The notes: generated by a model not told the origin, from the sequence alone. A stretch of 64,000 nt of DNA from Bombus terrestris (GCF_910591885.1 NC_063285.1:5923395-5987394); one strand, 5' to 3'. Numbered from the stretch's first letter, positions 33,401 through 45,844 are shown. Numbers and translations are program-made.

Positions 33401-36400
33401 AAACGTAACAATATACAACGTTATACGCTATAATGTAATAATATACAACGTTATACGTTATTACGTAATAGTATATATCGTTTAAATGTTATAACGTAAC
33501 AACTTGCAACGTTATACGCTATAATGTATTAATATACAACGTTATACGTTATTACGTAATAATATACAACGATATACGTTAAATGGTAATACTATGATAA
33601 TACTATATAACGTTATACGTTATTGCGTAATAGTGTATAACGTTATATGTTACATGGTAATACTATATAACGTTACACGTTATAACGTAACAATATACAA
33701 CGTTATACGTTATATAGTAATACTATGGTAATACTGTATAACGTTATACGTTATTACGTAATAGTGTACAACGTTATACGTTATTACGTTATAGTGTATA
33801 ACGTTATACGTTATATGGTAATACTATATAACGTTACACGTAATAACGTAACAGTATACAACGTTATACGTTATAACGTAATAGTACATAACGTTATAAT
33901 TTATAACGTAACAATATACAACGTAATACGTTATTACGTAATAGGATATAACGTTATACGTTATTACGTAATACTGTATAACGTTGCACGTAATAACGTA
34001 ACAATATACAACGTTATACGTTATTACGTAATACTGTATAACGTTACACGTAATAACGTAACAATATTCAACGTTGTTCATTATTACGTAATAGTCCATA
34101 ACGTTATAAGTTATAACGTAACAATATACAACGTTATACGTTATTACGTAATAGTATTTAACGTTATAAGTTATAACGTAACAATATACAACGTTATACG
34201 TTAAAACGTAACAATATACAACGTTATACGCTATTACGTAATAATCTACAACGTTATACGTTATTATGTAATAATATACAACGTTATACGTAATATGCTA
34301 ATACTATGGTAATACTATATAACGTTATTCGTTATTGCGTAATAGTGTATAACGTTATACGTTATATGGTAATACTATATAACGTTACAAGTTATAACGT
34401 AACAATATACAACGTTATACGTTATTACGTAATAGTACATAACGTTATATGTTATAACGTAACAATATACAACGTTATACGCTATTACGTAATAATATAC
34501 AACGTTATACGTTATATCGTAACACTATACAACGTTATACGTAATATGCTAATACTATCGTAATTCTGTATAACGCTATACGTTATTTTGTAATAGTATA
34601 TAACGTTATGCGTTATTTCGTAATAGTATATAACGTTATACGTTATATGGTAATACTATATAACGTTATACGTAATAACGTAACAATATACAACGATATA
34701 CGCTATTACGTAATAGTATATAACGTAACACGTTACATGGTAATACTATAGAACGTTATACGTTAGTACGTAAAAGTATATAACGTTATACTTTATATGG
34801 TATTATAACGTTATACGATATTATGTAGTAGTATATAACGTTATACGTTATATGGAAATACTATATAACGTTATACGTTATATGGTAATACTATATAACG
34901 TTATACGTAATAGCGAAACAATATACAACGATATACGTTATTACGTAATAGTATATAACGTTACACCTTATATGGTAATACTATATAACGTTATACGTTA
35001 TTACGTAGTAGTATATAACATTATACGTTATAACGTAACAATATACAACGTTATATGTAATTACGTAATAGTACATAACGTTATATGTTATAACGTAACA
35101 ATATACAACGTTATACGTTATTACGAAATAATTTACAACGATATACGTTATATGGTAATACTATGGTAATACTATATAACGTTATACGTTATTACGTAAT
35201 GGTGTATAACGTTATACGTTATATGGTAATACTATATAACGTTATACGTTATAACGTAACAATATACAACGTAATACGTTAAAACGTAACAATATACAAC
35301 GTTATACGCTATTACGTAATAATATACAACGTTATACGTTATTACGTAATAATATACAACGATATACGTTGTATGGTAATACTCTGGTAATACTATATAA
35401 CGTTATACGTTATTACGTATAGTGTATAACGTTATACGTTATATGGTAATACTATATATCGTTACACGTTATATCGTAACAATATACAAAGTTATGCGTT
35501 ATTACGTAATAGTACATAACGTTACACGTTATATGGTAATACTATATAACGTTATACGTTATAACGTAACAATATACAACGTTATACGCTATTACGTTAT
35601 AATCTTCAACCTTATACGTTATTATGTAGGAATATACAACGTTATACGTAATATGCTAATACTACGGTAATACTATATAACGTTATACGTTATTACGAAA
35701 TAGTGTATAACGTTATACGTTATATGGTAATACTATATAACGTTATACGTTATAAGGTACCAATATACAACGTTATACGCTATTACGTAATAATATACAA
35801 CGTTATACGTTATAAGGTACCAATATACAACGTTATACGCTATTACGTAATAATCTACAACGTTATACGTTATTATGTAATAATATACAACGTTATACGT
35901 AATATGCTAATACTATGGTAATACTATATAACGTTATTCGTTACTGCGTAATAGTGTATAACGTTATACGTTATATGGTAATATTATATAACGTTATACG
36001 TTATAAGGTACCAATATACAACGTTATACACTATTACGTAATAATCTACAACGTTATACGTTAAAACGTAACAATATACAACGTTATACGTTAAAACGTA
36101 ACAACATATCACGTTATACGCTATAATGTATTAATATACAACGTTATACGTTATTACGTAATAATATACAACGATATACGTTATATGGTAATACTATGAT
36201 AATACTATATAACGTTATACGTTATTACGTAATAGTGTATAACGTTATATGTTACATGGTAATACTATATAACGTTACACGTTATAACGTAACAATATAC
36301 AACGTTATACGCTATTACGTAATAATATACAACGTTATAGGTTATAAGGTACCAATATACAACGTTATACGCTATTACGTAATAATCTACAACGTTATAC

Positions 36401-38059
36401 GTTATTATGTTATAATATACAACGATATACGTTATATGGTAATACTATGGTAATACTATATAACGTTATACGTTATTACGTAATAGTGTATAACGTTATA
36501 CGTTATATGGTAATACTATATAACGTTACACGTTATAACTTAACAATATACAACGTTATACGTTATTACGTAATAGTATATAACTTTATACGTTATATGG
36601 TAATACTATATAACGTTATACGTTATACGGTAATACTATATCGTTACACGCTATATGGTAATACTATATAACGTTATACGTAATAGCGTAACAATATACA
36701 ACGACATACGTTATTACGTAATAGTATATAACGTTATACGTTATTACGTAGTAGTATATAACATTATTCGTTATAACGTAACAATATACAACGTTATACG
36801 TTATTACGTAATAGTACATAACGTTATATGTTATAACGTAACAATATACAACGTTATACGTTATTACGAAATAATATACAACGATATACGTTATATGGTA
36901 ATACTATGGTAATACTATATAACGTTATACGTTATTACGTAATAGTGCATAACGTTATACGTTAAAACGTAACAATATACAACGTTATACGCTATAATGT
37001 AATAATATACAACGTTATACGTTATTACGTAATAATATACAACGATATACGTTGTATAGTAATACTCTGGTAATACTATATAACGTTATACGTTATTACG
37101 TAATAGTGTATAACGTTATACGTTAAATGGTAATACTATATAAAGTTATACGTTATAACGTAACAATATACAACGTTATACGTTATTACGTAATAGTATA
37201 TAACGCTATACGTTATATGGTAATACTATATAACGTTATACGTTATAACGTAACAATATACAACGTTATACGCTATTACGTAATAATATACAACGATATA
37301 CGTTATGACGTAACAATATTCAACGTTATACGCTATTACGTAATAATCTACAACGTTATACGTTATTATGTAATAATATACAACGTTATACGTAATATGC
37401 AAATACTATGGTAATACTATATAACGCTATTCGTTATTGCGAAATAGTGTATAACGATATACGTCAGATTGTAATATTATATAACGTTATACGTTATAAC
37501 GTAACAATATAAAACGTAATACGCTGTTACGTAATAATATACAACGTTATACGTTATAAGGTACCAATATACAACGTTATACGCTATTACGTAATAATCT
37601 ACAACGTTATACGGTATTATGTAATAATATACAACGTTATACGTAATATGCTAATACTATGGTAATACTATATAACGTTATACGTTATTACGTAATAGTG
37701 TATAACGTTATACGTTATATGGTAATACTATATAACGCTATACGTTATAACGTAACAACATACAACGTTATACGTTAAAACGTAACAATATACAACGTTA
37801 TACGTTGTTACGTAATAGCACATAACGTTATATATTATAACGTAACAATATACAACGTAATACGCTGTTACGTAATAATATACAACGTTATACGTTATAA
37901 GGTACCAGTATACAACGTTATACGCTATTACGTAATAATATACAACGTTGTACGTTATAAGGTACCAATATACAACGTTATACGCTATTACGTAATAATC
38001 TACAACGTTATACGTTATTCTGTAATAATATACAACGTTATACGTAATGTGCTAATACT

Positions 38060-38681
38060 ATGGTAATACTATATAACGTTATTCGTTATTGCGTAATAGT
38101 GTATAACGTTATACGTTATATGGTAATACTATATAACGTTACAAGTTATAACGTAACAATATACAACGTTATACGTTATTACGTAATTGTACATAACGTT
38201 ATATGTTATAACGTAACAATATACAACGTTATACGCTATTACGTAATAATATACAACGTTATACGTTATAAGGTACCAATATACAACGTTATACGCTATT
38301 ACGTAATAATCTACAACGTTATACGTTATTATGTAATAATATACAACGTTATACGTAATATGCTAATACTATGGTAATACTATATAACGTTATTCGTTAT
38401 TGCGTAATAGTGTATAACGTTATACGTTATATGGTAATACTATATAACGTTACAAGTTATAACGTAACAATATACAACGTTATACGTTATTACGTAATAG
38501 TACATAACGTTATATGTTATAACGTAACAATATACAACGTTATACGCTATTACGTAATAATATACAACGTTATACGTTATAAGGTACCAATATACAACGT
38601 TATACGCTATTACGTAATAATCTACAACGTTATACGTTATTATGTAATAATATACAACGTTATACGTAATATGCTAATACT
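38060..38681 (+). repeat. 311-bp satellite doublet
   Basis: Positions 38060-38370 and 38371-38681 are nearly identical tandem copies. Each is ten 30-bp monomers plus 11 extra bases, made by duplicating GGTAATACTAT at the junction (ACTATGGTAATACTAT). The same 11-bp slip recurs in other blocks right of about 23600, for example near 23610, 30555, 32290 and 36450. It marks a different subfamily from the left part of the array. Confidence 0.85.
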
Positions 38682-39119
38682 ATGGTAATACTATATAACG
38701 TTATTCGTTATTTCGTAATAGTATACAACGTTATACGTTACATGGTAATACTATATAACGCTATACGTGATAGCGTAACAATATACAACGTTATACGTTA
38801 TTACGTAATAGTACATAACGTTATATGTTATAACGTATCAGTATACAACGTTATACGTTATTACGTAATAATATACAACGATATACGTTATAACGTAACA
38901 ATATACAACGTTATACGCTATTACGTAATAATCTGCAACGTTATACGTTATTATGTAATAATATACAACGTTATACGTAATATGCAAATACTATGGTAAT
39001 ACTATATAACGTTATACGTTAATACGTAATAGTGTATAACGTTATACGTTATATGGTAATACTATATAACGTTATACGTTATATGGTAATACTATATAAC
39101 GTTATACGTTATATGGTAA

Positions 39120-39133
39120 TACTATATAACGTT
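39120..39133. other. Left target-site duplication of the minus-strand LINE
   Basis: TACTATATAACGTT lies directly before the poly-T tract and is repeated at 41907-41920 directly after the truncated 5' end of the element. The last two T's may belong to the poly-T tail, so the duplication is 12-14 bp. Confidence 0.85.
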
Positions 39134-41906
39134 TTTTTTTTTTTTTTTATTTATTTATTAAAATTCACAATTTGTCCAATTTGGACATTTGGTGGAATTT
39201 TTTAACGGTTAAATTAGCATGTTGGTGGCTACCCCCAGCGGGGTACCATCCTCGTGTTTCTTAGGTTGTGTCCTTTATAAGGTCTGCTGGGTGCTTCCTT
39301 TTTAGTCTTCTGTCCATATTTGTGATTTTGTATGTTTCCGCAGCTAGCCGGTTTATGTGTGTTGCTATTCTTAATTTGTATTTCTCGGAGTATCTGTTGA
39401 TTTCTTCCTTGACCGTTGGCATTCCCAGGTCCCTTCGTATATCTTCGTTTCTGACGTACCAAGGTCCGTTTACTATTGTCCTGAGGATTTTAGCCTGTAT
39501 TACCTCTATTTTGTTTATATGGCTCATTGCTGCCGTCCCCCATAGTGGTATTCCGTACGTCCAGATTGGTTTTATGATCGTTTTATATATTTTTAACTTG
39601 TTTTCTGTGCTTAGTTTGGATTTTCGGCTTGTTAGCCAATGCATTTGTCTTCTTGTTTTCTGTATTTTTTCTACTATTGATTTGATGTGTAGTTTCCAGG
39701 TGAGTTTTTGATCTAAGTGGAGACCTAGGTATTTGACATGCTTTGTTTGCGTTATATGCGTGCCGTTCAATAGGATGTTTGGTGGTGTCTTTTTCCGTAG
39801 CGTGAATGTAATATGGTTGCATTTATTGGGGTTTGCTTTTATTTGTTTTTCTTGTAGCCAATTTTCTATTTTTACGATGTGTTCTTGTAGTATTTTGACT
39901 GCCGTTTCTGGGTTAGTATGCCTGACTAGTATAGCTGTGTCGTCCGCGAATGTCAATACTGTGCTGTTGGTAGTTGTTGGTATGTTCGCCGTGTATAATG
40001 TGTATAGTATTGGGCCTAGGACGCTTCCTTGTGGTACCCCGGCCTTGATGTCTTTAACTTGAGAATGTGTGTCCTTGATTTTTATTACGAAGGTTCTGCA
40101 GCTTAGGTAGGATTTTATTAAGTGGTGTATTTGCTCCGGGAATTGTTTACTAATTGTTTGTAGTAGACTTTCATGGTTAATTTTATCGAATGCTTTCTCT
40201 ATGTCTATGAAGAGGGCTGTGCAGTATTCCTTGTTTTCTAGTGCTACTATTATTTCGTTTATAAGCCTGTGCATTTGCTCTATCGTGGAGTGTTTGTTTC
40301 TGAAACCAAATTGGTGATCCGGTATTAGTTTTTTTGTCTCTATTATTGGTTTTACGCGGTCGTATATTATCTTTTCCAGTATTTTGGAAAATACTGGAAG
40401 CAGTGATATTGGTCTGTAAGATGCAGTTTGGTGCGGGTCTTTGCCTGGTTTATGTAACATTTTGATCTGTGCTAATTTCCATGGTTTGGGGAAGTATTGA
40501 ATTCTTAGAATTGCATTGAATATTACTGTTATTAGTCTTATTGCTTTTGGCGGAAGGTTTTTTAAGATTTTACCATTAATTAGGTCGATTCCTGGCGCTT
40601 TGTTGTTTTTTGTTTTATCAATTATGTTTCTAATTTCTTGTGCCGATGTTCTAGGTATGGTGTATTCCTTGTCGGCTGTGGTAGTAGTGGTTTGTGGATC
40701 CTCCTCCGTATGACTTTTGAGGTTGCTGTTGTTGGTAATGTGTGGTGTGAATGTGTTGTAGAGGTGGTTGGAGAATTCTTCAGCTTGTTCTTCGTTGCTT
40801 CTTGCCCATGTGTTATCTGCTTTTCTGATTGCCGGGACGGGTATTATTGGCTTCCTTATTTTTTTCGTGGCTTTCCATAGTGAATAGTTGGTGTTCTCGT
40901 GTGTGGAGAGTGTCCCTATGAACTTTGCGAATTCGTTATCGTTGTGCTCCTTTATTTTGTTTTTTATTTCCTTTGCAAGTTTGTTTAAGTGTTTTTTGTT
41001 TTCTCGGGTTCTGTATTTTTGCCATTTTGCTTTTGCTTTTCTTTTTTCTTTGATTTTGTCGAGTATTTCTTGCGGGATTGTTATTGTTTGTCTGCTGGTT
41101 GGTTCGGATGTAGTGGTAGTCCTTGCTGCTTCTTGAATAGTTGCTGTCAATGTTGCTACTGCCTGTTCTATGTGTTCAGGAGTTTTTAGCGGGATGTTGC
41201 AGTTTATTTTGCTTTCTATTATTTCTTTGAAAGTTTGCCAATTGGTGGTTTTATTGTATAGTGTTTCTGGTTTGCTATAGTGAATTGGTTTGATTCTGTA
41301 TTCAATTATTATGGGTGTATGATCGGAGCTGAGCTCGAGGTTGGGTGTTATTTTTAGTTTATTTGTGTTTAGTCCCCTTGTAACTGCAAAGTCCAGAAGA
41401 TCTGGTTTTTTGTTCAGGTCAGTCGGCCAATGTGTCGGTGTTCCTGTGGATAATATATTGAGGTTATTATTTCTAATGTATTTTTCTAGTGTTCTACCTC
41501 GAGGTGTAATGTTTCTTGATCCCCAGAGCGTGTGCTTTGAGTTGTAGTCTCCTGCTGCGATGTACTTGTCCCCTAGGTCATGGAAGTATTCTTCCCACAT
41601 TTGTGTTGTTATTTTGTGTCGCGGAGGCACGTATACTGCTGACAACTGGAAGTGGTTGCTGCTAGTTTGAACTGTAACAGTGGTTGCTTATAAATATTCT
41701 TTGTTAACTTGGCTGTGAAGATAATGTTTGATATCGTTTCTGACTATCACTGCTGTCCCTCCGTGAGCTTTTCCTGAGGGGTGTTTGGTATCATATATGG
41801 TGTAGTATGGTATTTTCAAATAGCTTTTTGTAGTGAAGTGTGTTTCTGAGACAAGTAATATGTCTATATTATTATTGTATATGAATGTTTTAGTTTCGAG
41901 GGCCCG
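39132..41906 (-). mobile_element. LINE A copy 1, Jockey-clade, 5'-truncated, in satellite
   Basis: A non-LTR retrotransposon about 2.77 kb long, read on the minus strand. It ends in a poly-A tail (poly-T at 39132-39149) after a short AT-rich 3' UTR, and is truncated near the start of ORF2. It matches the full-length copy at 46049-50416 from about 47648 onward. It sits inside the satellite and is flanked by a direct repeat of satellite sequence, as expected of target-primed reverse transcription. No ORF1 or 5' UTR is present, so this copy cannot be autonomous. Confidence 0.95.
39261..41905 (-). pseudogene. LINE A ORF2: endonuclease plus reverse transcriptase
   Basis: Encodes the APE-type endonuclease and reverse transcriptase that nick the target and copy the element RNA. 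A 794-codon stretch (39261-41645) is uninterrupted. Numbered from its first Met, endonuclease motifs are GDYNSKH at 32-38 and SDHTP at 107-111. Reverse transcriptase motifs are SYRPISLLP near 409, FIDIEKAFD near 479, GVPQGSVLGP near 536 and the catalytic FADD at 566-569. The C-terminal part has WTYGIPLWGTA, typical of Jockey-clade ORF2. The frame stays readable upstream to the truncation, but one TAA (plus positions 41688-41690) replaces a CAA seen in the other copy. The extreme N-terminus is missing. The low damage suggests a fairly young insertion. Confidence 0.93.
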
Positions 41907-42032
41907 TACTATATAACGTTATACGTTATAACGTAACAATATACAACGTTATACGTTATAGCGTAACAATATACAACGTTATACGCTATTGCGTAATAAT
42001 ATACAACGTTATACGTTATTACGTAGGAGTAT
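41907..42032 (+). repeat. Satellite segment between LINE and solo LTR
   Basis: Continuation of the 30-bp satellite in the same orientation. It starts with the right copy of the LINE target duplication (41907-41920) and ends with AGTAT (42028-42032), the left target duplication of the next insertion. Confidence 0.95.
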
Positions 42033-42952
42033 TGTTACGCCGCGCAACACATCTGCGTTCCATCCCGCGCGGCGTGACAGCCAACGGTCTACGTGTCGTC
42101 CTTCGAACCCTCCACAGGCCTAAGGACCCACCATAAAGTCGAAATTCTAACTGCATTGTTCGCACACATGGTTTACGTCAATCTGTTTGCCAGAAAGGTT
42201 TTTTAGAAGGGTCCTTGGGTATATTATGTGCTCTTAAGAATTACGAAGAAAGCGGAGATATACCTAACGGAAAATCTGAGTTTCCCTGTAAACAATGTCG
42301 CCTAGGACCCAAGTTGGTAGGAGGTTTCTTCCTCCTCTCTTCCTGCCTAACATTGGTCCCAACCAATCGACATCGCGGATTATTTCCCTCACTTTACTAA
42401 CTAAAAATGTAAAGAACGAGTCCGCGTTCTTCGTTCAAGGGGCACACCCATACCAAGCTTTCCTCCGTATTCACATTAGAATAAGCTTCAGAGTTTGATC
42501 GTCTCTCACGGTGCCTAGAGTTCCTGCATTTCCTACAACTCTCACCGTTCCTGTATCTTTCTGAGTTCCTTCATCATTCATCAAGGTGCCTACATGGCCT
42601 AGAGTCTTCTAAGGCTCTCACTTATCCAGAACTCCGACAGTTCCTATAACTCTCAAGGGCCTAAAGCGCATAAAGCTCTCCTTCTCTCATCCAAGACTAA
42701 CCCTTCTCTCGTTATCTGTATCTTAATCAACGGCGTTAACTACTTTGTGTGATTGTATAAAGTGTTGGAAATATACATTATTATAACGCTGACTCCCAGT
42801 GTTATACCGCATTAACCACCCCGATTATCCTAACCGAAATACGGGGATCGAACTATTCGTGGTGTCGATTATTCTAATCGTAACGGGAATTTACGACTCC
42901 CGTTGACGCGTATTCTAACGACCGCGTCTCCCCGCGATAGTACGAAAAAACA
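42033..42952. mobile_element. Solo LTR with 5-bp target duplication
   Basis: A 920-bp non-satellite block beginning TGTTACGCC and ending AAAAAACA, with the TG...CA ends of LTRs. AGTAT flanks it on both sides (42028-42032 and 42953-42957). Removing the block and one AGTAT restores continuous satellite. A TATA-like TATAAAG lies at 42756-42762. No protease, reverse transcriptase or integrase sequence lies between the ends, so this is a solo LTR left by LTR-LTR recombination. The 5-bp duplication fits Ty3/gypsy or BEL/Pao, but the family is not identified. Short open frames inside it are not credible genes. Confidence 0.85.
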
Positions 42953-43310
42953 AGTATATATCGTTATACGTTATATGGTAATACTATATAACGCTATACG
43001 TTATAGTATACAACGCTATACGTTATTACGTTATAGTATATAACGCTATACGTTATATGGTAATACTATATAACGTTATACGTTATAACGTAACAATATA
43101 CAACGTTATACGTTAAAACGTATCAATATACAACGTTATACGCTATTACGTAATAATATACAACGTTATACGCTATTACGTAATAATATACAACGTTATA
43201 CGTTATTACGTAATAGTATATAACGTTATAAGTTATATACTACTAACGTATAACATTATATACTATAACGAAATAACGTATAACGTTATACAGAATTACG
43301 ATAGTATTAG
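42953..43310. repeat. Satellite segment with orientation switch
   Basis: Resumes the satellite in the forward orientation up to about 43238. From about 43240 to 43310 the same satellite is in reverse orientation: the reverse complement of this stretch contains the recurrent marker TAATTCTGTATAACG followed by normal monomers. This is the only strand switch I see in the array, and it is the array's last recognisable sequence. Confidence 0.88.
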
Positions 43311-44885
43311 TGTTACGTTTGGCTATCCAAATTTTGAAATTTTAAACAATGTAGTAGTCGCTGCCACCAGAAACAGTCTAAGGACTGTTTCAATTAGATA
43401 TTTCTTGTTGGATTAAGTAGCGTTGATTGGAGTTTAGGCCACTGGTCAACAATCTCCACGTTTCGGCTAACCTGCTATGCGCAGGGATACTAGCACGGGA
43501 GTGGATTATTTGGAATATACAATTATATTATAAATAATTATTACTGGCGGAATTAATGACGAATTATACTAATTATTGATATTATTTATTATTTTAATTA
43601 TTAATTATTAATAATAATTAAAAGTTGACTCACCTGACGTTGGCCTCCGCTGGGGTGATTCCTGTTTTACAAAGATTGACACTTCTATAATTTTTGTCTT
43701 AATCTTTATTTAACTTGAACAGTGTAAACAACAGTGTGTCCGGACGTGTTTAACAATTCGAAATTCTAACACAAAACTTGAGCCAACTATTGTTTTGATT
43801 CTAACTAACTAATAACAATTATTTTATAATTCGAACTGACTAATAACATTTATATCTCGTAACTCTTAAATTCGAACTGGAACGAACAATTATTCTGTAA
43901 TTCTAATTTAAATTCCAACTGAATCAACTGAAACTAACTGATATCAGACTCACTCAAATTCAATTGAACGACTAATAACAATTATCTGCTTATTCTACCG
44001 AAACGAACCGATCCAACTAATATCAATTATTCCGATTATTCTAACTAAACCGCTAACAATTACTCTCTTTATTCCACAGAAACGAACCGATCCAACTAAT
44101 ATCAATTATTCCGATTATTCTCTTATTCTAACTGAACCAACTAATGGCAATTACTCTCTTTTGATTATTCTAACTGAACCAACTAATGGCAATTACTCTT
44201 CTTTATTCCTTTATTCAACTGAACCGCTAACAATTACTCTCTTTTGATTATTCTCTGAACCACTAAAAATTACTCTCTTTTGATTATTCTCTTTATTCGC
44301 TTATTCAACTGAACCGCTAACAATAACTCTTTTCTATTTTCGCTAAATTCTTCTGAACCGCTAACAATTACTCTGATTTGAATTGTGTCACTACGCTTTT
44401 TATAATGACATCCCCAATGGGATGACAGTCACGTGACAGTTCGTTCCTGTGGGAATCGCAATGCTGCAGGTTTTTAGAGTTTCCATGAGAGAACGTGGAT
44501 TTTGATGATTGCTGATGTCTTGTTTGCTTCATCCCACGCCGTGTCTTGATTTCTCGTATACCTTTTCGATGCTGATGGAAACATTCAAAATACGTGATAA
44601 AATGTGGATATTGCAATGGTTTGTCTTTCACCGAGGTTGCGTCTGTAATCCTTCCGAATCCTTTCCTGCTGATGCCAATGGGAGAGATGAGATCAAGGCA
44701 CGTGCAATCCGTTTTGCCAAAACTGCAAGGACTTTCCATACGCGTGTAGCAACGTGTCTTTGCCGAAGTTGCATCTGCGATGCTCCTGTAACCCTCCATA
44801 GCGGTGGACATCTCGGCGTTCCGCCGTGGCTTTTGTATGTGTAGCACGCGTTATTTCTTGTTTCTTTCAATAAAGTATTTTTACA
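43311..44885. other. Unidentified LTR-like sequence at satellite edge
   Basis: Starts TGTTACGTTTGG directly against inverted satellite. This resembles the TGTTACG start of the solo LTR at 42033, though the rest is not visibly similar. An AATAAA lies at 44869 and a candidate end, TTTTTACA, at 44885. I find no target duplication, and satellite does not resume to the right, so a complete LTR is not demonstrated. A 159-codon minus-strand frame (44368-44847) contains a loosely repeated ~50-residue segment but matches no family I recognise. I do not call it a gene. Confidence 0.3.
43975..44370. repeat. Degenerate AT-rich tandem repeat
   Basis: Loose tandem repeats built on phrases such as CTGAACCGCTAACAATTACT and TTTGATTATTC, with spacing of about 40-45 bp. 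A larger near-copy (starting GAAACGAACCGATCC) appears near 43998 and again near 44086. The repeat is too degenerate to give an exact unit. Confidence 0.6.
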
Positions 44886-45844
44886 TAATAGTAAGTTTTA
44901 ATATATCATTTCGAGGGAAATGAACCTGAAGTCGTTGTAGTGTGATCGTGAGGGTTTGATTTAATTATAAAGGTATATAGTTTTATATTTTGAGGTTATC
45001 TTGTATTCATAATGGCGTGCTATGAATTTTGGTTATATGAATCTCGATCAGTGATTTTTAGTGTGCGATCGCTATTTCGGTATTTTAGTTTATTGGGGTT
45101 TTTTATATCTTCCTTTGTTGATTACAGGTTATGTTGAGTCATGGATACAAAAGCGTCCGCGCCTGTGTGAACTGTGTGAGTATGTGTTTTTAGTATTCTA
45201 TCTCGTTTCGCATGTTGTTTGTTTCCTTAAACTTGTGAATTTGTTTTAGCGCAAGAGGAGGAAGATATGTGAATGGTTCGAGATGACGTGATCGACATGT
45301 GTGAACATGTGCGAAGGAAGATGCTGAAGGGGCGGTTTTCCACCCAAGTAGGCACAGTGGCACCTTCGTTGGCGTCGTGTCCTGATTATTTTTTGAAAAT
45401 TTGGTTTTATTTGACAATATGAGATATATTTTGCTCCTTGTGGATTTATACGTCTATATTTTCTATATATTAAATCGTATATATTTTATATTACTTTCTT
45501 GTTATTAGGTTATTAGTTGTGTAACTCCAGTTGCTGATCTATGGAAAGTGGTGAAACGTCTTCACGAAGTATAATCTCATTTGTTTTCTTGCTGTGAGTG
45601 GTGTCGACTTCCAGATGAGGTTTGTGCATCTTGGTTATTATGCGTTTAATGATAGATACGGAGGTATCTTTGTCACAGATTCCCATGCGGACTGTCTCGG
45701 TGTGTATCTTGTTATAATTTCTTTTATTTAGTTTATCCTGCTTCTTTCGTGTTTTATTCACTGCATATGGTATTTCAGTGCAAGAAGAAGAGGGATTGTA
45801 AAGAATCCGTAAGTGGCCTCAGAAGACGCAGTCATCGTGTGAGG
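44886..45844. other. No recognisable content
   Basis: AT-rich sequence with only short unrelated open frames. I see no coding signature, RNA gene or repeat copy here. Confidence 0.5.

Larger units (their letters stand above)
1..39133 (+). repeat. 30-bp satellite array, left end outside window
   Basis: Tandem array of a 30-bp monomer. A 17-bp core, ATAACGTTATACGTTAT, is followed by a variable 13-bp half. Three main versions of that half are seen: ATGGTAATACTAT, TACGTAATAGTAT and AACGTAACAATAT. Each core holds ATAACGT and ACGTTAT around TAT, a 7-bp inverted repeat with a 3-bp spacer. The second version creates the palindrome ATTACGTAAT. There are usually two or more ACGT sites per monomer. Orientation is constant throughout. 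Because 30 is a multiple of three, frames stay open for up to 343 codons with a 10-residue period (MVILYNVIRY-like), on both strands in places. I regard these as repeat artefacts, not genes. Recurrent marker monomers (TAATTCTGTATAACG; GTATAAATATGGTTATACG) show higher-order organisation at roughly 2.4-2.9 kb. Confidence 0.98.

Noticed and set aside
1..39133. Dozens of open frames of 60-343 codons encoding MVILYNVIRY-type repeats
   Set aside because: They follow directly from a 30-bp tandem unit without stops and appear in more than one frame and strand. There is no start context or non-repeat domain.
1..39133. CRISPR array
   Set aside because: The units are contiguous 30-bp monomers with related variants. 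There are no unique spacers between conserved repeats and no cas genes.
39268..41547. Plus-strand open frames rich in Val, Phe, Cys and Leu across LINE A copy 1
   Set aside because: They are antisense shadows of the LINE ORF2 on the minus strand, which carries the conserved motifs.
42215..42498. Two short open frames inside the solo LTR
   Set aside because: No recognisable motif, and they lie within a non-coding LTR.
43311..43397. Tiny element with TGTTACG start and CA|ATTAG end matching the left flank ATTAG
   Set aside because: At 82 bp it is too short to be an LTR, and satellite does not resume after it; probably coincidence.
44368..44870. 159- and 111-codon overlapping frames on opposite strands
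   Set aside because: No family recognised. A loose internal repeat makes both strands open, and there is no supporting context.
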